Source: Pseudoduganella albidiflava (GTDB lineage: Bacteria > Pseudomonadota > Gammaproteobacteria > Burkholderiales > Burkholderiaceae_D). From it: 64,000 bases of DNA. Position numbers and translations under genes: made by a program. Shown here piece by piece: positions 43,667-52,075 of the stretch; position 1 is the first letter of the stretch, and each line of letters begins with the position of its first letter. The DNA is taken from positions 496,001 through 560,000 of the forward strand of contig NZ_CP036401.1 of the NCBI RefSeq assembly GCF_004322755.1, written 5' to 3'. The notes beneath the pieces are model-generated. The model was not told the DNA's origin, searched no databases, and was given only the letters and a program-made list of their open reading frames with translations.

Positions 43667-44188
43667 ATGTCCATTACTGACCCCACCGCCCTGGATGCCG
43701 AGGCGCTGTATGCCGCGCTGCTGGACCAGGTGAAGACCGGCCTCGCCGGTGCGCACGAGCCGGCCATCGTCGGCATCCATTCCGGCGGCGCCTGGATCGC
43801 CGAGCGCCTCGCCCGCGATCTCGGCATGAGCGAACGCTGCGGCGTGCTCGACGTTTCCTTCTACCGCGACGATTACGCGAAGAAGGGCCTGCCGGCCGAA
43901 GTGAAGCCGACCAGCATCGGTTTCGAGGTGGCCGGCGCCACCATCCTGCTGGTCGACGACGTGCTGTACACGGGCCGCACCACGCGCGCCGCCATCAACG
44001 AACTGTTCGACTATGGCCGCCCGGCGCGCATCCTGCTGGCGGCGCTGGTGGACCGGGGCGGGCGCCAGTTGCCGGTGGCCGCCGATTTCGTGGCGGCGCA
44101 TACCCGCGTCGAACCGGGCCAGGCGCTGCGCCTGAAGCAGGCGGACGACGGGCGCTTCCATCTGACCATCGAACAAGACAATGCGTGA
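43667..44188 (+). CDS. pyrR: PyrR-type bifunctional pyrimidine regulator / uracil phosphoribosyltransferase
   Basis: 173 aa from ATG 43667. The phosphoribosyltransferase fold shows the PRPP loop ILLVDDVLYTGRTTRAAINEL, and IVGIHSGGAWIAERLA, LDVSFYRDDYAKKG and ILLAALVDRGGRQLPV match PyrR. In Firmicutes PyrR binds RNA attenuators. In proteobacteria a regulatory role is less clear, and no anti-terminator leader is visible before the gene, which starts 1 nt after ruvX. Located directly upstream of pyrB, as in Pseudomonas. Confidence 0.93.
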   Translation: MSITDPTALDAEALYAALLDQVKTGLAGAHEPAIVGIHSGGAWIAERLARDLGMSERCGVLDVSFYRDDYAKKGLPAEVKPTSIGFEVAGATILLVDDVLYTGRTTRAAINELFDYGRPARILLAALVDRGGRQLPVAADFVAAHTRVEPGQALRLKQADDGRFHLTIEQDNA

Positions 44189-44197
44189 CAACAAAAA

Positions 44198-45163
44198 ATG
44201 CTCAATCCGCAACTGAACAAACACGGTGAACTGCAGCACCTGCTGTCCACCGAAGGCCTGCCGAAGGCCATCATCAACCAGATCCTCGATACCGCCAGTT
44301 CCTTCGTCAGCGTGTCCGACCGCGAAGTGAAGAAGGTGCCGCTGTTGCGCGGCAAGAGCGTGTTCAACCTGTTCTTCGAGAATTCCACGCGCACCCGCAC
44401 CACGTTCGAGATCGCCTCGAAACGCCTGTCGGCGGACGTGATCAACCTGAACATCTCGGCATCGTCGGCCAGCAAGGGCGAATCGCTGCTCGATACCATC
44501 GACAACCTGGCCGCGATGCATGCCGACATGTTCGTGGTGCGCCATTCGCAGTCCGGCGCGCCGTACCTGATCGCCAAGCACCTGCAGGACACGAAGCAGA
44601 ACCACGTGCACGTGGTGAACGCGGGCGATGGCCGCCACGCGCATCCCACGCAGGGCCTGCTGGACATGTACACCATCCGGCACTACAAGAAGGACTTCAC
44701 CAACCTGCGCGTGGCGATCGTCGGCGATATCCTGCACAGCCGCGTGGCCCGTTCGGACATCCACGCGCTGACCACGCTGGGCGTGCCGGAGATCCGCGCG
44801 ATCGGCCCGCACACGCTGCTGCCGGGCGGCCTGGAACAGCTGGGCGTGCGCACCTTCACCAACATGGACGAAGGCCTGAAGGATGTCGACGTGATCATCA
44901 TGCTGCGCCTGCAGAATGAACGGATGAGTGGTGCGCTGCTGCCGTCGGCGCAGGAATACTTCAAGAGCTACGGCCTGACGCCGGAGCGCCTGGCCCTGGC
45001 CGCGCCCGAAGCGATCGTGATGCACCCGGGCCCGATGAACCGCGGCGTGGAAATCGACTCGGCGGTGGCGGATGGCCCGCAGGCGGTGATCCTGCCGCAG
45101 GTCACGTTCGGGATCGCGGTGCGGATGGCCGTGATGAGCATTGTCGCAGGGACTCAAGGATAA
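44198..45163 (+). CDS. pyrB: Aspartate carbamoyltransferase catalytic subunit
   Basis: 321 aa. It makes N-carbamoyl-L-aspartate in de novo pyrimidine synthesis. Signatures: [19 protein letters not shown] (carbamoyl-phosphate loop), [34 protein letters not shown] and [13 protein letters not shown]. No pyrI is present. The next gene is a dihydroorotase-like protein without the metal His pair, which fits the class A dodecameric PyrB/PyrC' complex known from Pseudomonas. Gaps are 9 nt before and 8 nt after. Confidence 0.96.
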   Translation: MLNPQLNKHGELQHLLSTEGLPKAIINQILDTASSFVSVSDREVKKVPLLRGKSVFNLFFENSTRTRTTFEIASKRLSADVINLNISASSASKGESLLDTIDNLAAMHADMFVVRHSQSGAPYLIAKHLQDTKQNHVHVVNAGDGRHAHPTQGLLDMYTIRHYKKDFTNLRVAIVGDILHSRVARSDIHALTTLGVPEIRAIGPHTLLPGGLEQLGVRTFTNMDEGLKDVDVIIMLRLQNERMSGALLPSAQEYFKSYGLTPERLALAAPEAIVMHPGPMNRGVEIDSAVADGPQAVILPQVTFGIAVRMAVMSIVAGTQG

Positions 45164-45171
45164 GCATCAGG

Positions 45172-46464
45172 ATGAGCAATCTTCATATCAAGAACGGCCG
45201 CGTGATCGACCCGGCCAACGGCGTCGACGCGGTGCAGGACCTGTACATCGTCGATGGCAAGGTAGCCGCGCTGGGTGCGGCGCCGGCAGGCTTCACGGCG
45301 GCGCGCACGCTCGATGCGAGCGGCCTGGTGGTGGCGCCCGGCCTGGTCGACCTGGCGGCGCGCCTGCGCGAACCGGGCTATGAATACAAGGCCACGCTGG
45401 AATCGGAAATGCAGGCGGCCCTGCAGGGCGGGGTAACGAGCCTGGTGTGCCCGCCCGATACCGACCCCGTGCTCGATGAGCCGGGCCTGGTGGAAATGCT
45501 GAAGCACCGCGCGCGCGGCCGCAACGGCGCCCACGTGCATCCGCTCGGCGCGCTGACGATGGGCCTGAAAGGCGAGGCGCTGACGGAAATGGCCGAACTG
45601 ACCGAAGCGGGCTGCATCGGCTTCGCGCAGGCCGAGATGCCGGTCACGGATACCAATGTACTGCTGCGCGCGCTGCAATACGCGAAGACGTTCGGCTATA
45701 CGGTATGGCTGCGCCCGCAGGATGCCTACATCGGCAAGGGTGGCGTGGCGCACAGCGGGCCGCTGGCTTCGCGCATGGGCCTGTCCGGCGTGCCGGTGAT
45801 GGCGGAAACCATCGCGCTGCACACGATCTTCGAACTGGTGCGCTCCACCGGCGCCAGGGTGCACCTGTGCCGCCTGTCGTCCGCCGCCGGCCTCGAACTG
45901 GTGCGCGCGGCCAAGGCCGAAGGCTTGCCGGTCACCTGCGACGTGGGCGCGCACCACGTGCACCTGACCGATGCCGACATCAACTTCTTCGACCCGAACG
46001 CCCGCCTGACGCCGCCGCTGCGCTCGCAGCGCGACCGCGACGCGATCCGCGCGGCGCTGGCCGATGGCACCATCGACGCGATCTGCTCGGACCACACGCC
46101 GGTCGACGACGATGAAAAGTTGCTGCCGTTCGCCGAGGCGTCGCCGGGCGCCACCGGCCTGGAACTGCTGCTGTCGCTGGCCCTGAAGTGGAGCGAAACG
46201 CTGGGCGGCAACAACCACCTGTTCAAGGCCTTGCAGCGGGTCACGTCCGACCCGGCGCGCGTGGCGGGGCTGGATGCGGGCCACCTGCGCGTGGGCGCCG
46301 CGGCCGACGTGGTGCTGTTCGATCCGGCCGAACGCTGGCTGGTCGAAGGCGCCGCGCTGGCCAGCCAGGGCAAGCACACGCCGTTCCTCGGCTATGAAAT
46401 GCCGGGCCAGGTGAAGGCCACGATCGTGGCCGGCCAGGTCGCCTACGAACGGAAAGCCGCCTGA
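45172..46464 (+). CDS. pyrC': Non-catalytic dihydroorotase-like subunit of aspartate carbamoyltransferase
   Basis: 430 aa. Amidohydrolase fold, but the metal-binding His-x-His is lost: the segment reads VDLAARLREPG, with Ala62 and Arg64 where active dihydroorotases have His. SDHTPV and the downstream helices are retained. In Pseudomonas such PyrC' proteins are inactive and scaffold PyrB into a dodecamer. Its position 8 nt after pyrB supports that role here. A true dihydroorotase must be encoded elsewhere. Length and the rest of the fold are normal. Confidence 0.9.
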   Translation: MSNLHIKNGRVIDPANGVDAVQDLYIVDGKVAALGAAPAGFTAARTLDASGLVVAPGLVDLAARLREPGYEYKATLESEMQAALQGGVTSLVCPPDTDPVLDEPGLVEMLKHRARGRNGAHVHPLGALTMGLKGEALTEMAELTEAGCIGFAQAEMPVTDTNVLLRALQYAKTFGYTVWLRPQDAYIGKGGVAHSGPLASRMGLSGVPVMAETIALHTIFELVRSTGARVHLCRLSSAAGLELVRAAKAEGLPVTCDVGAHHVHLTDADINFFDPNARLTPPLRSQRDRDAIRAALADGTIDAICSDHTPVDDDEKLLPFAEASPGATGLELLLSLALKWSETLGGNNHLFKALQRVTSDPARVAGLDAGHLRVGAAADVVLFDPAERWLVEGAALASQGKHTPFLGYEMPGQVKATIVAGQVAYERKAA

Positions 46465-46468
46465 GTCG

Positions 46469-47290
46469 ATGATCCTTGCCCTGCGCATCGCGCGGCTCGT
46501 GTTCCATCTGCTGTCGGGGATGGCGATCTGCGCGCTGTTCTTCCCGTGGATCGACCGCGAGGCGCGCGAGATCCACATCCGCCGCTGGTCGCGCCACCTG
46601 CTGGGCATCTGCAACGTGCATGTGCAGATCACGGCGGGCAGCGCGCCACCGCGTGCCCAGGCACTGGTGGTGGCCAACCACGTGTCGTGGCTGGACATCT
46701 TCGTGCTCAACGCCCTGTATCCCTGCCGCTTCGTGGCAAAGGCCGAGATCCGCGCCTGGCCGCTGGCCGGCTGGCTGGTCGAGCAGGCCGGCACCGTGTT
46801 CATCGCGCGCGGCAACCGGCGCGACCTGCGCCGCGCCTTCGAAGGGCTGGTCAATGCGCTAAAACGGGGCGAGCGGGTGGCCTTCTTCCCGGAAGGGACC
46901 ACGGCGCCGCAAGGCACGCTGCTGCCGTTCCATGCCAACCTGTTCGAGGCGGCGGTCGATGCCGGGGCACGCGTGCAGCCCTACGCGATCCGCTATATCG
47001 ACAACGAGCGCCAGCCGCATCCCTCGGTGGAATTCATCGGCGACATGACCTTCGTGCAGAGCGTGCTGGCGATCCTGTCCGGCAAGGCCATCCACGCCCG
47101 CGTCACGATCCTGCGTTCGATGAAGAGCGAGGGCGTGGGCCGGCGCGACCTGGCCGAGCGTTCCTACCAGGCGATCCGCGAGGCGCTGAAGATTCCCGCC
47201 CCGCCAGGCGAGGAACCCGCGCCCGATGCCGGCGAAGACTCCGGCGAGGATGCAAAAAAACCGCTGACGGGTTCCGATTGGCAGACCTGA
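46469..47290 (+). CDS. Lysophospholipid (1-acylglycerol-3-phosphate-type) acyltransferase
   Basis: 273 aa. PlsC family. Membrane segment at the N-terminus (LVFHLLSGMAICALFFPWI). Acyltransferase motifs: NHVSWLDIF (the H-x4-D motif), FVAKAEIRAWPLAGWL, GTVFIARGNRRDLR and FFPEGTTAPQGTLLPFHANLF. It acylates a lysophospholipid or related lipid at the inner membrane. Extended acidic tail (PPGEEPAPDAGEDSGED). It starts 4 nt after pyrC'. Acyl acceptor unknown; a second PlsC protein lies at 58.6 kb. Confidence 0.9.
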   Translation: MILALRIARLVFHLLSGMAICALFFPWIDREAREIHIRRWSRHLLGICNVHVQITAGSAPPRAQALVVANHVSWLDIFVLNALYPCRFVAKAEIRAWPLAGWLVEQAGTVFIARGNRRDLRRAFEGLVNALKRGERVAFFPEGTTAPQGTLLPFHANLFEAAVDAGARVQPYAIRYIDNERQPHPSVEFIGDMTFVQSVLAILSGKAIHARVTILRSMKSEGVGRRDLAERSYQAIREALKIPAPPGEEPAPDAGEDSGEDAKKPLTGSDWQT

Positions 47291-47317
47291 TAACCGTGAC
47301 AGGCTCCGGTTATCAGG
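47286..47317. terminator. 11-bp hairpin between convergent genes
   Basis: CCTGATAACCG (47286-47296) pairs perfectly with CGGTTATCAGG (47307-47317). It includes the acyltransferase stop codon and lies 21 bp from the apaH stop. There is no clear T-run, so it is a weak or protein-assisted terminator for both sides. Confidence 0.5.
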
Positions 47318-47338
47318 CGTGCGGCTGCCCCTGCCTGG

Positions 47339-48199
47339 CTACCGGTCTTGAGCCTTGGCCTTGGCACGCTGGAATTCGGGACACGGCACCTGCAGCAGTT
47401 CCCGGTCGTCGAGGCACACGGCCGACAGCTGGCCGCCCCACACGCAGCCGCTGTCGAGCGCGATGTAGTCCGGCGTGATGCGCAGGCCCAGCGCCGACCA
47501 GTGGCCGAATACCACGGTCACGTCCCGCGTGCGCCGGCCCGGCACCTCGAACCACGGCATCAGTCCGGTGGCGGGATCGACGGTGGCGCTTTCCTTCAGC
47601 TTGAAATCCATCTCGCCTTCGGCGCTGCAGAAGCGCATGCGCGTCAGCGCGTTGACGATGCAGCGCAGCCGCGCCGTGCCGCGCAGGTCGTCGTCCCAGC
47701 GGTCCGGCTGGTTGCCGTACATGTCGGCCAGGAAGCCGGTCCACTCCGCGCTGCGCAGCGCCGCCGCCACTTCGCCGGCCAGCGCGATCGTTTGCGCCGC
47801 GCTCCATTGCGGCAGCACGCCGCCGTGTACCAGCAGGTGATGCTTCGTGAACAGCGCCAGCGGGCGTTCGCGCAGCCAGTGCAGCAGCGCTTCGCGGTCC
47901 GGCGCGGCGAGGATGGTATCGAGCGTGTCGGAGCCGGATTCCGGCCGGATGCCGTTGGCGACGGCCAGCAGGTGCAGGTCATGGTTGCCCAGCACGGCAT
48001 CGATGCGCCCGCCGCTGCCCTGCGCCAGCGCCTGCACGTAGCGCAGGGTCGACAGCGAATCGGGGCCGCGGTTGATCAGGTCACCACAGAACAGGATCGC
48101 CGGCGGATCATTGCCGCGCTCGCGCTCCAGGATACGCTCGACCAGCGCAACAGTTTCGGCGTGACACCCTTGCAGGTCGCCGATCGCATAAGTCCTCAT
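47339..48199 (-). CDS. apaH: Symmetrical bis(5'-nucleosyl)-tetraphosphatase
   Basis: 286 aa from ATG 48199, which has AAGG 5 nt before it; an in-frame GTG 12 nt upstream is less likely. It hydrolyses Ap4A to two ADP and also decaps Np4-RNAs. Metallophosphatase motifs: [34 protein letters not shown] and [10 protein letters not shown], then FGHWSALGL. It faces the acyltransferase and is divergent from rfbB. Five 14-nt repeats lie 27 bp upstream of the start. Confidence 0.95.
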   Translation of the reverse strand: MRTYAIGDLQGCHAETVALVERILERERGNDPPAILFCGDLINRGPDSLSTLRYVQALAQGSGGRIDAVLGNHDLHLLAVANGIRPESGSDTLDTILAAPDREALLHWLRERPLALFTKHHLLVHGGVLPQWSAAQTIALAGEVAAALRSAEWTGFLADMYGNQPDRWDDDLRGTARLRCIVNALTRMRFCSAEGEMDFKLKESATVDPATGLMPWFEVPGRRTRDVTVVFGHWSALGLRITPDYIALDSGCVWGGQLSAVCLDDRELLQVPCPEFQRAKAKAQDR

Positions 48200-48225
48200 A
48201 CTGCCTTGCACTCCATTGCCGGACC

Positions 48226-48295
48226 GCTGTAATGGGGCTGCTGTGATGGAGCAGCTGTCATGGAGCAGCTGTCATGGGGTAGCTGTAATTCTTAG
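48226..48295. repeat. 14-nt tandem repeat x5 between apaH and rfbB
   Basis: Units start at 48226, 48240, 48254, 48268 and 48282, exactly 14 nt apart (plus-strand core GCTGTCATGGAGCA). On the minus strand, towards apaH, each unit begins AT(G/C/T)ACAGC. It overlaps the likely promoter zone of both divergent genes. Confidence 0.88.
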
Positions 48296-48361
48296 GCAGC
48301 GGAGCCCTTTGCCATTACAATCGGCCTTATCAAAAAATAATCTTCTCGACAGGGATACTAA

Positions 48362-49447
48362 ATGATTTTCGTCACAGGCGGGGCCGGGTTCATCGGCTCG
48401 AACTTCGTGCTGGACTGGCTTGCGCAATCGGACGAGCCGGTGCTCAACTTTGACAAGCTGACGTATGCCGGCAACCTGAGCAACCTGGCATCCCTGAAAG
48501 ATGATGCGCGCCACGTGTTCGTGCGCGGCGACATCTGCGACGGCGAGCAGGTGCTGGCGCTGCTGCGCGACCACCAGCCGCGCGCCATCGTGCACTTCGC
48601 GGCCGAGAGCCACGTCGACCGGTCGATCCATGGACCGGCGGAATTCATCCAGACCAACATCAACGGCACGTTCGCGCTGCTGGAAGCGGCCCGCGCCTAC
48701 TGGAGCGGCCTGCCCGAAGCGGAGAAGACCGCCTTCCGCTTCCTGCACGTTTCCACCGACGAGGTGTACGGCACGCTGGGCCCGCAGGATCCGCCGTTTT
48801 CCGAAACCACCGCCTATGCGCCGAACAGCCCGTACTCGGCGTCGAAGGCGGCGTCCGACCACCTGGTGCGTTCGTACCACCACACCTACGGCTTCCCGAC
48901 GCTGACGACGAACTGCTCGAACAACTACGGCCCTTACCACTTCCCCGAGAAGCTGATCCCCCTGATGATCGCCAACGCGCAGGCCGGCAAGCCGCTGCCC
49001 GTGTATGGCGATGGCCAGCAGGTCCGCGACTGGCTGTACGTGTCCGACCATTGCGCGGCGATCCGCCGCGTGCTGGCCGACGGCAAACTGGGCGAAGTGT
49101 ACAACGTGGGCGGCTGGAACGAGATGGCGAACCTGGATGTGGTGCACACGCTGTGCGACATCCTCGACAGCCTGAAGCCGAAGGCCGACGGCACCAGCTA
49201 CCGCGCGCAGATCGCCTACGTGGCGGACCGCCCGGGCCACGACCGCCGCTACGCGATCGATGCCCGCAAGCTGGAACGGGAGCTGGGCTGGAAGCCCGCC
49301 GAGACGTTCGCGACCGGGATCCGCAAGACCGTCCAGTGGTACCTGGACCACCCGGACTGGGTGGCGGACGTGCAGTCCGGCGCCTATGCCAAGTGGCTCG
49401 AGACCAATTACTTCAACCGCGAAACGCAGGGGAGCAGCGCACCATGA
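48362..49447 (+). CDS. rfbB: dTDP-glucose 4,6-dehydratase
   Basis: 361 aa. Second step of dTDP-L-rhamnose synthesis. Short-chain dehydrogenase fold: [16 protein letters not shown] (NAD loop), [28 protein letters not shown], the catalytic pair in [17 protein letters not shown] and RTYGFP-like [20 protein letters not shown]. First gene of rfbB-A-C-D, each joined by ATGA overlaps except the last junction. Start ATG 48362 after an AGGGA-containing leader. Confidence 0.97.
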   Translation: MIFVTGGAGFIGSNFVLDWLAQSDEPVLNFDKLTYAGNLSNLASLKDDARHVFVRGDICDGEQVLALLRDHQPRAIVHFAAESHVDRSIHGPAEFIQTNINGTFALLEAARAYWSGLPEAEKTAFRFLHVSTDEVYGTLGPQDPPFSETTAYAPNSPYSASKAASDHLVRSYHHTYGFPTLTTNCSNNYGPYHFPEKLIPLMIANAQAGKPLPVYGDGQQVRDWLYVSDHCAAIRRVLADGKLGEVYNVGGWNEMANLDVVHTLCDILDSLKPKADGTSYRAQIAYVADRPGHDRRYAIDARKLERELGWKPAETFATGIRKTVQWYLDHPDWVADVQSGAYAKWLETNYFNRETQGSSAP

Positions 49448-50400
49448 GCGTCGACACCAGCAGGCAGGCCGATACGCCCAGGGAGACGGATTCCAGGCAG
49501 ATCGATCCGATCAGGCAGCGCAAGGGCATCATCCTGGCCGGCGGTTCCGGCACCCGGCTGTACCCGGTGACCACCAGCGTGTCGAAGCAGCTGCTGCCGA
49601 TCTACGACAAGCCGATGATCTACCACCCACTGACCACGCTGATGCTGGCCGGGATGCGCGAGATCCTGATCATTTCGACGCCGCAGGATACGCCGCGCTT
49701 TCGCGACCTGCTGGGCGATGGCAGCCAGTGGGGCCTGCAGCTGTCCTACGCGGTGCAGCCGTCGCCGGACGGCCTGGCGCAGGCCTTCATCATCGGCCGC
49801 GAGTTCGTCGGCGATGCACCCTCGGCGCTGATCCTGGGCGATAACATCTACTACGGCAACGATCTCGACGCGCTGCTGCGCAGCGCCGCCAGCCAGCCGG
49901 ACGGGGCGACCGTGTTCGCCTACCACGTGCATGATCCGGAACGCTACGGTGTCGTCGAGTTCGACGCCAACCGGCAGGCCGTCAGCATCGAGGAAAAGCC
50001 GGCGGTGCCGAAGTCGAACTACGCGGTGACCGGGCTGTATTTCTACGACAACCGGGTGTGCGACATCGCCGCCGCGATCGAGCCATCGGCCCGCGGCGAG
50101 CTGGAGATCACCGACGTGAACAAGGCGTACCTGGACCAGGGCCACCTGCGCGTGGAACTGATGGGCCGCGGCATGGCGTGGCTCGACACGGGCACGCACG
50201 ACTCGCTGCTCGACGCTTCCCAGTTCATCGCCACGATCGAGAAGCGGCAGGGCCTGAAGGTGGCCTGTCCGGAAGAAATCGCCTACCGCAAGGGCTATAT
50301 CGATGCCGGCCAACTGCGCCGCCTCGCCGAGCCGCTGAAGAAAAACGGCTACGGCCAATATCTGCTGCAGATCCTGCAGGACAAGGTGATCCCGCGATGA
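49444..50400 (+). CDS. rfbA: Glucose-1-phosphate thymidylyltransferase
   Basis: 318 aa. Makes dTDP-glucose from glucose-1-phosphate and dTTP. Nucleotidyltransferase motifs: [40 protein letters not shown] (two adjoining blocks), [28 protein letters not shown] and [13 protein letters not shown]. The first 26 residues before RKGIILAGG are a hydrophilic extension not usual for RmlA (about 290 aa). ATG 49444 lies in the rfbB stop (ATGA), and its own stop overlaps rfbC. Confidence 0.96.
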   Translation: MSVDTSRQADTPRETDSRQIDPIRQRKGIILAGGSGTRLYPVTTSVSKQLLPIYDKPMIYHPLTTLMLAGMREILIISTPQDTPRFRDLLGDGSQWGLQLSYAVQPSPDGLAQAFIIGREFVGDAPSALILGDNIYYGNDLDALLRSAASQPDGATVFAYHVHDPERYGVVEFDANRQAVSIEEKPAVPKSNYAVTGLYFYDNRVCDIAAAIEPSARGELEITDVNKAYLDQGHLRVELMGRGMAWLDTGTHDSLLDASQFIATIEKRQGLKVACPEEIAYRKGYIDAGQLRRLAEPLKKNGYGQYLLQILQDKVIPR

Positions 50401-50942
50401 AAGTGATACCTACTCCGATCGAAGGCCTGCTGGTCATCGAGCCTGCCGTGTTCGGTGACGAGCGGGGCTTTTTCTACGAGAGTTTCAATGCCCAGCGCTT
50501 CGCCGAGCTGACCGGCGTGCAGTTGCCTTTCGTGCAGGATAACCATTCGCGCTCGGCGCGCGGCGTGCTGCGCGGCCTGCACTACCAGATCCAGCAGGCG
50601 CAGGGCAAGCTGGTGCGCGTGACGGCCGGCAGCGTGTTCGACGTGGCGGTCGACCTGCGCAAGAGTTCGCCCACGTTCGGCCGCTGGCATGGTCTGGAAT
50701 TGTCGGCCGAGAACAAGCGCCAGTTCTGGATTCCGCCGGGCTTCGCGCATGGCTTCGCCGTCACCAGCGAGTTCGCCGAGTTCCTCTACAAGACCACCGA
50801 TTACTATGCGCCGGCGCACGAGCGCTCGCTGCTGTGGAACGATCCGGCCATCGGCATCGAGTGGCCGGTCGATGGCATGCCGCTGCTGTCGGCGAAGGAC
50901 CAGAAAGGCTTGCCGCTGGCCGAAGCGGATGTATTCGAATGA
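50397..50942 (+). CDS. rfbC: dTDP-4-dehydrorhamnose 3,5-epimerase
   Basis: 181 aa. Cupin-fold epimerase, third step to dTDP-L-rhamnose. Family residues: [36 protein letters not shown] with the catalytic His, [28 protein letters not shown], and the [22 protein letters not shown] end (two pieces). Starts in the rfbA stop (ATGA). Its stop is itself inside an ATGA that opens a 14-codon mini-ORF leading to rfbD. Confidence 0.96.
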   Translation: MKVIPTPIEGLLVIEPAVFGDERGFFYESFNAQRFAELTGVQLPFVQDNHSRSARGVLRGLHYQIQQAQGKLVRVTAGSVFDVAVDLRKSSPTFGRWHGLELSAENKRQFWIPPGFAHGFAVTSEFAEFLYKTTDYYAPAHERSLLWNDPAIGIEWPVDGMPLLSAKDQKGLPLAEADVFE

Positions 50943-50983
50943 AGTCAGCGCATGAAAAACCTCGCATGAAAATCCGCCCATGA
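50939..50983 (+). other. Start-codon relay between rfbC and rfbD (14-nt x3)
   Basis: ATGAAAA occurs at 50952, 50966 and 50980, exactly 14 nt apart; the last is the rfbD start. ATG 50939, inside the rfbC stop, opens a 14-codon frame ([14 protein letters not shown]) whose stop overlaps the rfbD ATG as ATGA. The ATGs at 50952 and 50966 also open 5-codon frames ending in ATGA overlaps. It could hand ribosomes from rfbC to rfbD. Confidence 0.6.
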
Positions 50984-51837
50984 AAATACTTCTCACCGGG
51001 AGTACCGGCCAGGTCGGCTACGAGCTCGAACGCAGCCTGCAGGGGCTGGGCGAAGTGGTCGCGGTCGACCGCACCCGCATGGACCTGGCCGACCTGGACC
51101 AGGTACGCGACGTGATCCGCGCCGTGCGGCCGCAACTGATCGTCAACCCGGCCGCTTACACGGCGGTGGACAAGGCTGAAAGCGACACGGAACTGGCCTA
51201 CCGCATCAATGCCGAGGCGCCGGCTGTGATGGCGGCCGAAGCGAAGGCCTTGGGCGCGGCGCTCGTGCATTACTCGACCGACTACGTATTTTCCGGCCAC
51301 GAAGCGCAGCCACGGCGCGAAGACGATCCGGTCGGCCCGCTGAACGTATATGGCGCCAGCAAGCTGGAAGGTGAACGGGCCATCGCCGCGTCGGGCGTGC
51401 CGCACCTGATCTTCCGCACCAGCTGGGTGTACGGCATGCGCGGCAAGAACTTCCTGCTGACGGTGCTGCGCCTGGCGAAGGAGCGCGAGGAATTGCGCAT
51501 CGTCGACGACCAGCATGGCGCGCCTACGTGGAGCCGCACCATCGCCGATACCACGGCGCTGATCCTGGCCCAGGCGCGCGCCGGCGGCCAGCCATGGTGG
51601 GACGCGAACGGCGGGATGTACCACCTCGCCAGCCAGGGCCGCACCACCTGGTGCGGGTTTACGCAAGCCATTCTGGAAGAAGCCGGCATCGCGTGCCGGC
51701 TGGTGCCGATTACCACCGACCAGTACCCGCTGCCGGCTCCCCGGCCGCAGTTTTCCGCGCTCGACACCAGCCGCCTGCAAGAACGCTTCGTGCTATTGCC
51801 CGAGTGGCGCGAAGCGCTGCGCCTGTGCCTGGGCTGA
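50980..51837 (+). CDS. rfbD: dTDP-4-dehydrorhamnose reductase
   Basis: 285 aa. Last step of dTDP-L-rhamnose synthesis. SDR motifs: MKILLTGSTGQVGYELERSL (NADPH loop), NPAAYTAVDKAESD, YSTDYVFSGH, the catalytic YGASKLEGE and FRTSWVYG. Ends with the usual C-terminal lobe (PRPQFSALDTSRL). Exact start confirmed by family alignment at MKILLTG; two upstream ATGAAAA copies are out of frame with it. It is followed by a 238-bp gap with a likely promoter. Confidence 0.96.
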   Translation: MKILLTGSTGQVGYELERSLQGLGEVVAVDRTRMDLADLDQVRDVIRAVRPQLIVNPAAYTAVDKAESDTELAYRINAEAPAVMAAEAKALGAALVHYSTDYVFSGHEAQPRREDDPVGPLNVYGASKLEGERAIAASGVPHLIFRTSWVYGMRGKNFLLTVLRLAKEREELRIVDDQHGAPTWSRTIADTTALILAQARAGGQPWWDANGGMYHLASQGRTTWCGFTQAILEEAGIACRLVPITTDQYPLPAPRPQFSALDTSRLQERFVLLPEWREALRLCLG

Positions 51838-51895
51838 ACCTGTCGCCACCGCCGCGCTGCGCTGCCTTGCCAAGATGTTTCCAATGGTAATTGAT

Positions 51896-51925
51896 TTGGG
51901 GCAATGCATTGCGCGGCGGTAAAAT
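51896..51925 (+). promoter_or_regulatory. Candidate promoter with internal palindrome upstream of the WecA-like gene
   Basis: TTGGGG (51896-51901) and TAAAAT (51920-51925), 18-bp spacer. The spacer contains the perfect 12-bp palindrome GCAATGCATTGC (51901-51912), a possible repressor site. A second -10-like TACAAT lies at 51999-52004, closer to the gene. Confidence 0.35.
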
Positions 51926-52075
51926 CCGCGCCTTTCTCGCCGCCCTGGCAAATGCCGCAGCCTGGACCTGATTTTCGAGTTTCCGTTTATTAATCCGGTA
52001 CAATCGCTGGTTGGCATGCAGATAACGCCCGTTGCTGCAGTGCGGCATTGCCGGAACACGACCGATTTACGATAC

